Shown here piece by piece: positions 1 through 6,112 of a DNA stretch of 25,621 bases. Both the position numbers and the translations under genes were made by a program. The notes below the pieces were generated by a model. That model saw only the letters and a list, made by a program, of their open reading frames with translations, had not been told where the DNA came from and did no database searches. Origin of the DNA: a virus; IMG/VR virus record IMGVR_UViG_3300046373_000142, positions 1 to 25,621 of that record; one strand, written 5' to 3'. The number at the start of each line of letters is the position of its first letter. Positions within the stretch are counted from its first letter, which is position 1.

Positions 1-11
1 CACAGAGTTTT

Positions 12-341
12 ATGCGCGTGGCAATCGTCAATCCAGTCGGCTTGCAATCTGTGCAGCTTCAAACATCCTATTACACAAGCAACCAGACTTCGGTAGTCGG
101 ACAGGTTTTCCAGAACAGCAATACAACCTGGTCGTCAGGGGAGGCAACGGACTTGCCGTTTAATGCCGGCGACGAATTCACTTTGTACACGTTGCCGATG
201 GTGGCCGGATCAAATGCTACGGCAGTACAACAGACGATAAACCTGCTGCTGTCTGCTGCTGCACCAGTTGGCGCTGTGCCATCTGTTCAAATCAAGGCGC
301 TTAATGCGGTGAAGACGCCAGCATCCGGTATCCCATTCTGA
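12..341 (+). CDS. Unknown phage structural protein, possibly 5'-truncated
   Basis: The predicted protein has 109 residues from the first ATG. The reading frame stays open to the left edge of the window, so the true start may lie outside. It is rich in Ser, Thr, Gln and Asn with many short hydrophobic stretches, which suggests a small beta-rich protein, and it has no membrane segment. I do not recognise a family. Its stop overlaps the next start (ATGA), and it heads a run of head-tail joining genes. A minor capsid, decoration or head-completion role is therefore likely, but this rests on context only. Confidence 0.6.
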   Translation: MRVAIVNPVGLQSVQLQTSYYTSNQTSVVGQVFQNSNTTWSSGEATDLPFNAGDEFTLYTLPMVAGSNATAVQQTINLLLSAAAPVGAVPSVQIKALNAVKTPASGIPF

Positions 342-529
342 TGACATCCATCCTCATCACACCGGAAATGGAGTTGGCAGGGCTGCGCGCCTTCCGTGAC
401 GAGCTTGGCTATCACCACAATGGCGATGCATCTGATGCAGTGAAGGCCATATTCGCCGCTATGTACGCCACCCTCATCACTCCTCCTGCCGCGCTTGTGG
501 CGGCTGATGCAAAGCAGGCGCCGCAGCAA
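341..529 (+). CDS. Small unknown phage protein
   Basis: The protein has about 62 residues and starts at an ATG overlapping the upstream TGA. Its own stop overlaps the following ATG (the TGA ends at 532), so it is translationally coupled on both sides. The sequence is mainly helical: an acidic N-terminal part with an FRDELGY motif, then an Ala-rich helix and a Gln-rich tail. I cannot assign a family. Its tight packing inside the head-tail joining genes argues that it is real and expressed with them. Confidence 0.6.
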
Positions 530-1149
530 TGAACGGCGAGCGCACCCAAGGCCTGATCTACGCGGGCTATGCCAAGCTGGTGGCCAAGATCGGCTTCGAC
601 TACGACGTCTTCCGCTACGTCGACCCGATCGCGCCGATGGACGATCTCAACAAGATCATCCGTATGCCAGTCGCCTTCGCCGCAGAAAAGAAATTCGCCG
701 TCCCGAACAAGTATCAGATTCCGACCTGGTACTGCTACGCCGACGGCAGGCTGCTGCAGCGGCGCGACATCCTTGTGGGCAGCGGCGGCACGTTCTACAT
801 CGGCGACATGCAGCCGCTGCTGCCGATTCAGGCGATCCAGACCAACCACGTGGTGTCGGTCGGCCGCGGCACCTATACGACGTCCGGGTCGGTCGAGCAG
901 TCGGTCGAATTCTTCGCGACCCGCTTGCCGATTTTCATGCAGTTCAAGCGTGAGGACATCAAGCAGAGTCAGTACGCCAACACGATCGGCCAGGCCATCA
1001 CGCACTGGACCGCGTTTATTCCTTTGCCCGAAGGCATGTTGAAACAGGATGACGTGGTCGAGGACGAGGAGGGCATTCGCTATGTGGTGGACGCGCCCGA
1101 CTTCACCAGCATCGGCTATGCCGCCCACCTGAGGCTGATCACGATATGA
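529..1149 (+). CDS. Probable head-tail connector or neck protein
   Basis: The protein has 206 residues. It starts at an ATG overlapping the previous stop and ends overlapping the next start, as in the rest of this operon. It looks like a compact alpha/beta protein with no signal peptide or membrane segment. The N-terminus (GLIYAGYAKLVAKIGFDYDVFR) is amphipathic, and the middle is beta-rich with several Val/Thr strands. It lies just upstream of the virion morphogenesis and tail terminator genes, where head-closure or neck proteins usually sit. The role is inferred from position, not from a recognised domain. Confidence 0.6.
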   Translation: MNGERTQGLIYAGYAKLVAKIGFDYDVFRYVDPIAPMDDLNKIIRMPVAFAAEKKFAVPNKYQIPTWYCYADGRLLQRRDILVGSGGTFYIGDMQPLLPIQAIQTNHVVSVGRGTYTTSGSVEQSVEFFATRLPIFMQFKREDIKQSQYANTIGQAITHWTAFIPLPEGMLKQDDVVEDEEGIRYVVDAPDFTSIGYAAHLRLITI

Positions 1150-1574
1150 CGATGACCATTGACCTCGGGCACGCGCTGGCCGTGCTCAACCGCCTCGCCG
1201 CGGTCAACCTGTCGCCGTGGATGGAAATGGTCGGCCGGCAAGCGCAGGAATCGATTCAGCACCGCATTCGCGAATCCAAACTGGATCCGGAGAATGCGCC
1301 GTGGTCGCCCTGGATGCCAAGCACTGAGATGCACCGACGGCACAAGGGCAACGCTGGCCAGGGACTGCTATGGGACCAGGGCACGTTGCTGAACTCGATC
1401 CGCTTCGAGCACTCCGGCGACAGTGTCGCGATCGGCACCGATGTCGACTATGCCAAGTATTTGCAGGATGGCACCGGCAACATGGCGGCGCGCCCCTTCG
1501 TCGGCTGGTCGGATGGCCAAATTGCCGAACTCGAATTCAGCGCCGTGCGCTTCCTCGAGGGGCTGATACTGTGA
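1146..1574 (+). CDS. Phage virion morphogenesis / tail completion protein (P2 gpS, Mu gpG-like)
   Basis: The protein has 142 residues and matches the pattern of the phage virion morphogenesis family (Phage_tail_S). It has an N-terminal helix, then a PWSPWMPST segment near residue 50, a lysine/arginine patch, a LLWDQGTLLNSIRF segment, then AIGTDVDYAKYLQDG and the closing ARPFVGWSD. In the family these proteins act in tail completion or head-tail joining. The length is normal. The start overlaps the upstream stop. A second in-frame ATG two codons later (1152) is also possible. Confidence 0.85.
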   Translation: MTMTIDLGHALAVLNRLAAVNLSPWMEMVGRQAQESIQHRIRESKLDPENAPWSPWMPSTEMHRRHKGNAGQGLLWDQGTLLNSIRFEHSGDSVAIGTDVDYAKYLQDGTGNMAARPFVGWSDGQIAELEFSAVRFLEGLIL

Positions 1575-1581
1575 GAAAAAT

Positions 1582-2028
1582 ATGATCTCTGAAAACGCCG
1601 CCGACCTGGTCGCGCGCGTGACCTCCGTGCCCGCGCTGACAGCCTCCGCAGGCTTTGCGCTCGGCGGCCGCGGCTCCGACCCCGGCCTGGTGAAGATTCC
1701 TCTCCCGGCTGCATGGATCATGTTCGGCAAGGATCAGGTAGACGAAGCGCCTTATGGCACGTCCCAGACGGGCGGCGGTGGCCTGGTACCGACCGGCGAG
1801 AACATCCAGCAGATTTTCAGTGTGGTCATCTACGTGCCGTACCTGAGCCAGGACGATCTGCTGAACGTGCAGTTCCCGCTGCTCGAAGCCGTCATCACCG
1901 CCGTGCGTGGCAATGGTGAGCCGGCGCCGTCCGGCAACCGCTGGCGCTACATCGGCCAGAAGCTGGCCATGGTCTATCCGGACCGCCTGGCCTACGAGCA
2001 GCACTACACCCTCGACGCTTTCATGTAA
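1582..2028 (+). CDS. Probable tail terminator protein
   Basis: The protein has 148 residues. It has an N-terminal helix, a glycine-rich loop (QTGGGGL near residue 65), a beta strand IFSVVIYVPYL, a helix (LLNVQFPLLEAVITAVRG) and C-terminal strands. Size, fold pattern and position between the virion morphogenesis gene and the tail tube gene all suit a tail terminator, which caps the tail tube and joins it to the head. A weak purine-rich ribosome site (GAGAAAA) precedes the ATG. The family is not identified from any signature motif, so the function is a contextual inference. Confidence 0.6.
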   Translation: MISENAADLVARVTSVPALTASAGFALGGRGSDPGLVKIPLPAAWIMFGKDQVDEAPYGTSQTGGGGLVPTGENIQQIFSVVIYVPYLSQDDLLNVQFPLLEAVITAVRGNGEPAPSGNRWRYIGQKLAMVYPDRLAYEQHYTLDAFM

Positions 2029-2034
2029 CAGCAC

Positions 2035-2065
2035 CCCGCCCGCGCGAGCGGGTTTTCATACCCGC
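2035..2065 (+). promoter_or_regulatory. Two mutually exclusive hairpins between tail genes
   Basis: The segment at 2048-2053 (GCGGGT) can pair upstream, CCCGC 2035-2039 with GCGGG 2048-2052 followed by TTTT, or downstream with ACCCGC 2060-2065. The first pairing looks like a weak intrinsic terminator. The second would disrupt it. This could tune transcription into the next tail genes. It may equally be a simple stability element. Confidence 0.4.
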
Positions 2066-2080
2066 AAATAAGGAAGAACC

Positions 2081-2869
2081 ATGCCTCTCATTTCCAACGC
2101 CGCCTTGCAGGCAATCGGCGACAAAATGGCCCGTTTCGCTGCCCTTTCGGTCGGTGATCCCGCCTTTGACAACTCATTCACGGCTGGCCTCGATGCGGCC
2201 AGCGCAGCCGTTCTGTCTGGCGGCAACAGCATCGCGCAATACCTGCTCGACTCCAACGACGAGGCGGTGACCGCGGACCTGCTGCCAGCCGCGCGTGACC
2301 TGGACGAATCTCATCCGGTTATGCCGACCGGCTTCCTGCTTGGGATCCCTGGCATCAGCGCGATGATCACAGCGATCAACAATCACCTGAAGCGCTATGC
2401 CGGCGTTCCTTCGCTGGACGCCTACCTGACCACGCTGAACGCGTCGACGCCTACCCTGCGTTTCCACGCTGCGTTCACTGATCACCTGAAGGCGCTGTCG
2501 GCGAAGAACGTTTTCATCGGCAATGACCTCGACATCGCCCGGGTGAACGTGACTGGCGCCGCAACCGGCACCTATACGCACTTGGCTGCGATCGACAAGA
2601 CCAAGTATTCCGGCGCCAAGCTAGTCGCAAGGAACGTCGGCGCGCTGACCGCGACCACGGCGCTGTCGATCACTGGCAAGAAGTTCGACGGCACCACCGC
2701 CACGCTAACCGTCTCGATTTCGACGTTGACCGATGCCGCTGAAACCAACCTGTCCGACGTGACCAAGGTCTTTGTCGACGTGACTGGCATCAGCGTGACC
2801 TCGGGCGGCACCGCCGGCAACGTGATCAAGATCGTCGCCAAGACTGACCGCAGCATCGCCGCCGCCTAA
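2081..2869 (+). CDS. Unknown tail-region structural protein with Ig-like C-terminus
   Basis: The protein has 262 residues, preceded by a good ribosome site (AAGGAAG). The N-terminal 120 residues look helical. From about residue 165 the sequence changes to alternating Thr/Val/Ser strands (for example ALSITGKKFDGTTATLTVSIS), which resembles an Ig-like or decoration domain. It lies between the probable tail terminator and the tail tube. It could be a second tail tube-like or decoration protein. I do not recognise a family, and the position and abundance-type sequence are the only clues. Confidence 0.6.
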   Translation: MPLISNAALQAIGDKMARFAALSVGDPAFDNSFTAGLDAASAAVLSGGNSIAQYLLDSNDEAVTADLLPAARDLDESHPVMPTGFLLGIPGISAMITAINNHLKRYAGVPSLDAYLTTLNASTPTLRFHAAFTDHLKALSAKNVFIGNDLDIARVNVTGAATGTYTHLAAIDKTKYSGAKLVARNVGALTATTALSITGKKFDGTTATLTVSISTLTDAAETNLSDVTKVFVDVTGISVTSGGTAGNVIKIVAKTDRSIAAA

Positions 2870-2898
2870 TCCTTTTCACCAAATAATGAGGTAACAAA

Positions 2899-3666
2899 AT
2901 GGCATACAACGACTCGAGCTACGGTCTTTTCCAAGGTCAGCTGTTCATCCAGGAGCGCGCATTCAACGGTGCGCCGCTTTCCGGCTTCGAATTCATCGGC
3001 GATGCCGATATGTTCACCGTCGACCCGAAGCAAAAATTCGAAGACATCAAGGAAAGCCAGTCTGGCCTTGGCCTGACCGCCGCGCACATCCCGACTGAAA
3101 CCGATGTGGCGGTCAAGCTGCGCACGCTGGACATCCGTATCGCCAACTGGGTTCGTGCTACCTGGGGCGGCAGTGCCGGCGGCGTGGACGCTGCATCCGT
3201 TTCCGGCGAGAGCGTCGTTTTCTACAACAATTCGATGACGCCGCTCGCCCATCCTGGTGTTTCCAACGTCTCCGGCGTGCCAGGCGTTCTCGGCACGGAT
3301 TACCGTATTGACGCGGCAAATGGCGCGATCATCGTGCTGCCCGGCTCGACCGCAATTCCTCCTGGCGCCGGCGTGCCGGGGACGGTGAGCTACGACCACG
3401 CAGCCTACGCCGGCAAGGTCGAGGCCTTCGTGACCGGCCAGCGCTACTACACGCTGCGCCTGCACGGCCGCAATACCGCGCAGGGCAACCAGCCGGTTAT
3501 CGTGACCTGCCACCAGGCTGCGCTCGACATGGCGAAATCCTTCAACCTGATCGAGAAAAAGCACATGACGTTCGAACTGGACGGCATGCTCCTGCAGGAC
3601 ACCACCAAGCCGCTGCCACAACTGGCGACCGACCTGTCCCAGTTCTTCACGGTTATGAAGGCGTAA
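2899..3666 (+). CDS. Major tail tube protein
   Basis: The protein has 255 residues, with a clear ribosome site (GAGG) before the ATG. It is beta-rich and soluble, with two Gly/Ala/Ser loops. A central segment (near residues 110-165) is rich in Gly, Val and Pro, and a C-terminal part has strands such as YYTLRLHGRNT and MTFELDGMLLQD. The size and the position immediately before the tail assembly chaperone are those of the major tail protein that polymerises into the tube. The central variable part could be an inserted surface domain. The identification rests on synteny plus composition. Confidence 0.7.
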   Translation: MAYNDSSYGLFQGQLFIQERAFNGAPLSGFEFIGDADMFTVDPKQKFEDIKESQSGLGLTAAHIPTETDVAVKLRTLDIRIANWVRATWGGSAGGVDAASVSGESVVFYNNSMTPLAHPGVSNVSGVPGVLGTDYRIDAANGAIIVLPGSTAIPPGAGVPGTVSYDHAAYAGKVEAFVTGQRYYTLRLHGRNTAQGNQPVIVTCHQAALDMAKSFNLIEKKHMTFELDGMLLQDTTKPLPQLATDLSQFFTVMKA

Positions 3667-3669
3667 TCG

Positions 3670-4173
3670 ATGAGCGACGCATCAGATATTGACGTCCTGT
3701 TTCCAGGGCGTGATGTGATGGCCAAGGGCGAGGCGGTCAAAGTTCTGCCCTTGTTCTTTGGTCAGTATCCGCAGGCGATCAAGCTATTGAAACCCGTGGC
3801 AACCGTGCTGAGCGAGTCGGGGATCATCCGACTTAGGCCCGAGGGCGTAACGGCGGATTTCAGCATTGCCGACGATTGGGCGCTCAAGCTGCCGGAAATC
3901 ATGATTGAAGGCGGCGAGGCACTGATCCAGTTCCTTGCCTTTGCGATAAACAAGCCGCGCAAGTGGTTTGATGCATTGCCGGCCGACGAAGGTCTGATGC
4001 TGGTAAAGGCCGTCTTTTCCGAGAACGCCGATTTTTTCGTAAAGCGGATTCGCCCTCTACTCGGGCAACTGGTCAAGGTGAATCCGCAAGCGCCGGCGCA
4101 GGATGGGGGGCCATCGCAGCCAGACTCGTCAGGTACGGCCACTCCTGGGACGCCATCCAACGTTACACCTTAG
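3670..4173 (+). CDS. Tail assembly chaperone, short (gpG-type) form
   Basis: The zero-frame product has 167 residues. Its N-terminal part (KVLPLFFGQYPQAIKLLKPV) and helical core (residues 70-135) are typical of tail assembly chaperones, which coat the tape measure protein before tube assembly. After residue 140 it becomes a low-complexity Pro/Ser/Gly tail. This is what one sees when the real extension lies in the -1 frame. The gene follows the tail tube directly, as in lambda-like tails, but the tape measure gene is not next. It begins more than 5 kb downstream. Confidence 0.8.
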   Translation: MSDASDIDVLFPGRDVMAKGEAVKVLPLFFGQYPQAIKLLKPVATVLSESGIIRLRPEGVTADFSIADDWALKLPEIMIEGGEALIQFLAFAINKPRKWFDALPADEGLMLVKAVFSENADFFVKRIRPLLGQLVKVNPQAPAQDGGPSQPDSSGTATPGTPSNVTP

Positions 4174-4313
4174 GGCAGATGCGCCTCTTCCTTCGTGAAG
4201 CCCAAAAGGCTGAGCGGAGCGCGGCGGCGGAGCGCCTGACATATGCGTGGATGGCGGCAAACCTTGATGGTGACGCTGTCAAAGATGCAGTGAGGAGCAT
4301 CAAGGGCGAGTGA
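3670..4313 (+). CDS. Tail assembly chaperone, long form by -1 frameshift (gpGT-type)
   Basis: Past the GGGGGG run at 4105-4110 the -1 frame stays open to TGA 4311-4313. It reads as a compact helical domain beginning AIAARLVRYGHSWDAIQRYT and ending RSIKGE. A slip at codon 147 would give a protein of about 214 residues. The short and long pair matches the G/GT chaperones of many siphophages, where the T part contacts the tail tube. The -1 extension has strong protein character (W, Y, charged amphipathic helices), whereas the zero-frame tail does not. An independent start at ATG 4179 is possible but would discard the best-looking part. Confidence 0.72.
4104..4113 (+). promoter_or_regulatory. Candidate -1 ribosomal slippery site
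   Basis: In the zero frame the codons are GAT GGG GGG CCA. The six-G run lets a glycine tRNA on the second GGG re-pair one base back without mismatch, and the next codon is then GCC. It lies about 60 nt before the zero-frame stop at 4171, a normal place for such a site in tail chaperone genes. I did not find a convincing downstream pseudoknot by eye. Confidence 0.6.
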
Positions 4314-4344
4314 CCGCGTCTGCTGTTTTGGCTCGCCCTTGATG
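4298..4344. terminator. 13-bp perfect inverted repeat at the end of the chaperone gene
   Basis: CATCAAGGGCGAG (4298-4310) is repeated inverted as CTCGCCCTTGATG (4332-4344) with a 21-nt loop. The stem covers the last codons of the -1 extension and the stop codon opens the loop. A T run (4352-4357) follows seven bases later. It separates the convergent tail operon and minus-strand cassette gene, so a terminator role is likely. The long loop and offset T run make it non-canonical. Confidence 0.55.
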
Positions 4345-4348
4345 CGGA

Positions 4349-4561
4349 CTATTTTTTGAAATGCTCGCTTGCCTCTATGTGCTGTGCAGCGTAAACAAGG
4401 ACGAAGCGCGGGTGCTTGCAGCCCGAGCAGGGCGGGAATGGCTTCCCATATACACAAGTAACTTCATGCGGCTGAGCGTGCGAAGAATCGTGAACTACTT
4501 TATAGATTCCTGAGTGAGGCACCTTCTCTCCGGGTTTGAATTCGTCGCCAATAGCGGCCAT
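4349..4561 (-). CDS. Small conserved Cys/His protein (sometimes labelled YjzC-like)
   Basis: The protein has 70 residues from ATG 4561, chosen because CGGAGA lies six bases upstream. It has a strongly patterned sequence: FKPGEKVPHSGIYKVVHD, then HEVTCVYGKPFPPCSGC and a final VLVYAAQHIE. Cysteines at 36, 45 and 48 and histidines at 24, 28 and 32 could bind a metal. I recall this pattern from small conserved bacterial proteins of unknown function. The YjzC label is tentative. It lies on the minus strand in the accessory cassette, downstream of the toxin-antitoxin pair. No function is assigned. Confidence 0.75.
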   Translation of the reverse strand: MAAIGDEFKPGEKVPHSGIYKVVHDSSHAQPHEVTCVYGKPFPPCSGCKHPRFVLVYAAQHIEASEHFKK

Positions 4562-4673
4562 AGCTGTCTCCGATTGTTGTTGGGCTTGCAATATATCCGG
4601 AGGAAATTTATTTTCCTATCCCACGTTTACGGGATGCGGAAAGAGTGAGGTTATTTTTGGCGGGGAGGGGTGG

Positions 4674-5024
4674 CTAAGCAGCCAATCCAGCCCCGCTCGC
4701 TGCACGCTCCAACGCCTCCAAAGCCCACTGGTTCAAGCTCTTACCGGCGGCCTGTGCGGCTACGGTGCTGGCCGCGTGAATGTCAGGAGGCAGGCGCAGC
4801 AGTACCTTGCCGGAAAAGTCTTTGCGCGGCTCGATGCCTTGCTCCTTGCAGACGTCCAAAAATACCTGAAGCGACTTTTCACCTTCAGCATGCAGTCCAG
4901 GCACGTCGGCAGCGTAGAAATCGGCGCCGCCATTGAGCCCAACAAACTCGCCGCGGAACAGGTCAATTTCCGGGTCGAATGCAATGACGGCCTGATAGCC
5001 GTTGATGTTCATTACGTTGATCAT
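4674..5024 (-). CDS. hicB: HicB-family antitoxin
   Basis: The protein has 116 residues from ATG 5024, which overlaps the toxin stop (ATGA). The N-terminal HicB-type domain has the usual elements: a beta strand YQAVIAFDPEIDLFRGEF, then FYAADVPGLHAEGEKSLQVFLDV. The C-terminal part (about 72-108) is a ribbon-helix-helix domain, KVLLRLPPDIHAAST followed by SLNQWALEALE, which should bind the operon's own promoter. It would neutralise the HicA-like toxin encoded just upstream. The order toxin then antitoxin is normal for hicAB. Such pairs are common cargo on phages and help retention of the element. Confidence 0.88.
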   Translation of the reverse strand: MINVMNINGYQAVIAFDPEIDLFRGEFVGLNGGADFYAADVPGLHAEGEKSLQVFLDVCKEQGIEPRKDFSGKVLLRLPPDIHAASTVAAQAAGKSLNQWALEALERAASGAGLAA

Positions 5025-5275
5025 GGTTCCACTCCATTGGATTCCAGCCATTTACGAACCGTCACCACCGCCCCCTTGTCGGTATCAGGGGAGGGATGGG
5101 GGCGATGAAACACGCGGACTTCGCCGAACAGGGTGACGGCAATGCGAGACCCGGCCCGTTCGCTGATTACGGCGCCCAGGCCGCGAAAAAGGGACTCGAT
5201 GTCGGGCCAGCGAATATTGCCCGACGTCGGCCGGGCGAATATGAGATTGAGGGTGCGCTGGTCACGTGTGTTCAT
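5021..5275 (-). CDS. hicA: HicA-family toxin
   Basis: The protein has 84 residues and is the first gene of a two-gene minus-strand operon. The family is a double-stranded-RNA-binding-fold mRNA interferase. Here the fold is indicated by a helix (WPDIESLFRGLGA), three strands around GSRIAVTLFGEVRVFHRPHP and the C-terminal helix VRKWLESNGVEP. Classical HicA has a catalytic His after the Gly-Ser. This protein has GSR (42-44), and the nearest histidines are 57 and 60 in FHRPHP. This looks like the GSR subgroup rather than a dead enzyme, but activity cannot be judged here. Confidence 0.85.
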   Translation of the reverse strand: MNTRDQRTLNLIFARPTSGNIRWPDIESLFRGLGAVISERAGSRIAVTLFGEVRVFHRPHPSPDTDKGAVVTVRKWLESNGVEP

Positions 5276-5281
5276 CCACTA

Positions 5282-5309
5282 ATGATAGCAGATAGTGATA
5301 CTACTGCAA
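5282..5309 (-). promoter_or_regulatory. Promoter of the hicAB operon, probably leaderless
   Basis: On the minus strand, TTGCAG (5309-5304) and TATCAT (5287-5282) are separated by 16 bases. The -10 box lies only six bases before the hicA ATG, so transcription would begin at or next to the start codon. A partly symmetric TATCACTATC/GATAG segment lies in the spacer and could be the HicB operator. Confidence 0.55.
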
Positions 5310-5326
5310 GGGAGATTAGGGCGGCT

Positions 5327-5998
5327 TTATCTTTTTGGCGCGGTAGTTTTTGGCTTGCGGAATGGGAGTTTGCGCTGGACCGGAGGCGCCGGCGAAGGCT
5401 CCAGCTTCGTCTGAGTCTTAGCGCGCTGTTTATCCATATGGAGCATTTCTTCAGCGGACAAGAAGGCGTTAGGGTTAGCTGTTTTGGGTGACTTCGTCTC
5501 AACCCCTTGGTCTGCAGATTGAGGCAAAAAAGCTTGAGGAACCATGTCCCTGGCCATTGCGGTCGCTTCCTGAAAGTTTTTCATTGCCCCCATAAGTTCG
5601 TTCGTTTCTATATGGGGCCGCGCTTCGGCAAGCGCCGCTTGTACTGCGGTTTTCCACTCTTTTATATCCTGATCGAGTGAAGGGCTTGGCTTGGTGCTTA
5701 AGACCGAAAGCTTCGATAGGCACGATGAAAAATGGGTTCCCAGCAATGCAAGCTGAACGTAAGCATGCCGCGCTTGTAGTTCGGCTTTGGCAAGCATTTG
5801 ATGCAGCAGGACGATTGTATCGAGGGCTTTCGACGCGCTCGGCATGCTGCTTTCGGCTCCAGCAAGGCGCGCTACAACCTCAGCGTTCATGCTGCGACCG
5901 TTCGCTTTTGCTGCGCGTGCGATCTCATCGCGCATGCCATCTGGCATTCGAACCATAAAGCGCTCTTGCGCGTCACTTGGGTAGGTTTTTTCTGTCAT
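5327..5998 (-). CDS. Mnt-like ribbon-helix-helix repressor with long C-terminal extension
   Basis: The protein has 223 residues from ATG 5998. Residues 12-45 (RFMVRMPDGMRDEIARAAKA, then NGRSMNAEVVARL) align with the P22 Mnt/Arc family: a beta strand that reads DNA bases, two helices, and the conserved NGRSMN turn. P22 Mnt is only about 82 residues. Here a helical region (60-155) and a basic Pro/Lys tail follow, for which I know no role. It is divergent from a small Arc-like gene that precedes an antirepressor, so it likely represses that operon. An in-frame ATG at 6025 exists, but the -10-like TATCAT at 6010-6005 makes 5998 the better start. Confidence 0.8.
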   Translation of the reverse strand: MTEKTYPSDAQERFMVRMPDGMRDEIARAAKANGRSMNAEVVARLAGAESSMPSASKALDTIVLLHQMLAKAELQARHAYVQLALLGTHFSSCLSKLSVLSTKPSPSLDQDIKEWKTAVQAALAEARPHIETNELMGAMKNFQEATAMARDMVPQAFLPQSADQGVETKSPKTANPNAFLSAEEMLHMDKQRAKTQTKLEPSPAPPVQRKLPFRKPKTTAPKR

Positions 5999-6004
5999 GG
6001 CGAG

Positions 6005-6010
6005 ATGATA
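6005..6010 (-). promoter_or_regulatory. -10-like element of the Mnt-like gene
   Basis: Minus-strand TATCAT lies six bases before ATG 5998, the same element and spacing as upstream of hicA (CTATCAT, six bases, ATG). No good -35 box is visible. It implies a leaderless mRNA. The palindrome at 6014-6022 would lie in the spacer. Confidence 0.4.
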
Positions 6011-6013
6011 GTA

Positions 6014-6022
6014 CCGAATCGG
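6014..6022. promoter_or_regulatory. Candidate operator 1 (CCGA-A-TCGG)
   Basis: An odd-length perfect palindrome lies directly upstream of the -10-like box of the Mnt-like gene. The wider sequence CGAATCGGCATA recurs as CGAGTCGGCATA at 6058-6069 in the opposite promoter, so the two sites are probably bound by the same ribbon-helix-helix repressor. Confidence 0.45.
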
Positions 6023-6044
6023 CATAAACTTAAATGGATGCGAC

Positions 6045-6073
6045 TTGACACTAGTAGCGAGTCGGCATATATT
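6045..6073 (+). promoter_or_regulatory. Strong sigma70-type promoter of the Arc-like/antirepressor operon
   Basis: The -35 box TTGACA (6045-6050) is perfect, the spacer is 17 bases and the -10 box is TATATT (6068-6073). A palindrome (CGAGTCG, 6058-6064) lies inside the spacer, the same arrangement as Arc bound between -35 and -10 of P22 Pant. The ribosome site AAGGAG follows before ATG 6113. Confidence 0.78.
6058..6064. promoter_or_regulatory. Candidate operator 2 (CGAGTCG)
   Basis: This palindrome in the promoter spacer shares the longer motif TCGGCATA with operator 1. A repressor bound here would block RNA polymerase. A third related site is at 6082-6088. Confidence 0.45.
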
Positions 6074-6081
6074 GATGCTGT

Positions 6082-6088
6082 CGACTCG
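6082..6088. promoter_or_regulatory. Candidate operator 3 (CGACTCG)
   Basis: The site is the inverted form of operator 2, inside a TCGACTCGAC context near the expected transcription start. Its centre is 24 bases from that of operator 2. Confidence 0.35.
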
Positions 6089-6112
6089 ACATTAACTCAA
6101 AAGGAGATCGCG

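Noticed and set aside
412-1128. Minus-strand 238-residue frame, and similar long minus-strand frames at 2866-3621, 15431-16240, 16409-17314 and 24053-24937
   Set aside because: They are Arg/His/Val-rich shadows of GC-rich genes on the plus strand, with no ribosome site or recognised domain.
4618-4635. Hairpin ATCCCACG...GGGAT as hicAB terminator
   Set aside because: The stem is only five reliable pairs and has no T run on the relevant strand.
4536-5108. Plus-strand 190-residue frame opposite hicB and the small Cys/His gene
   Set aside because: Both minus-strand genes have clear families or conserved-looking patterns with ribosome sites. The plus frame has neither.
6005-6011. P22 Arc operator half-site (ATGATAG)
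   Set aside because: The heptamer matches one arm as I recall it, but the second arm at the proper distance is missing. The same heptamer upstream of hicA is better explained by a shared -10 box.
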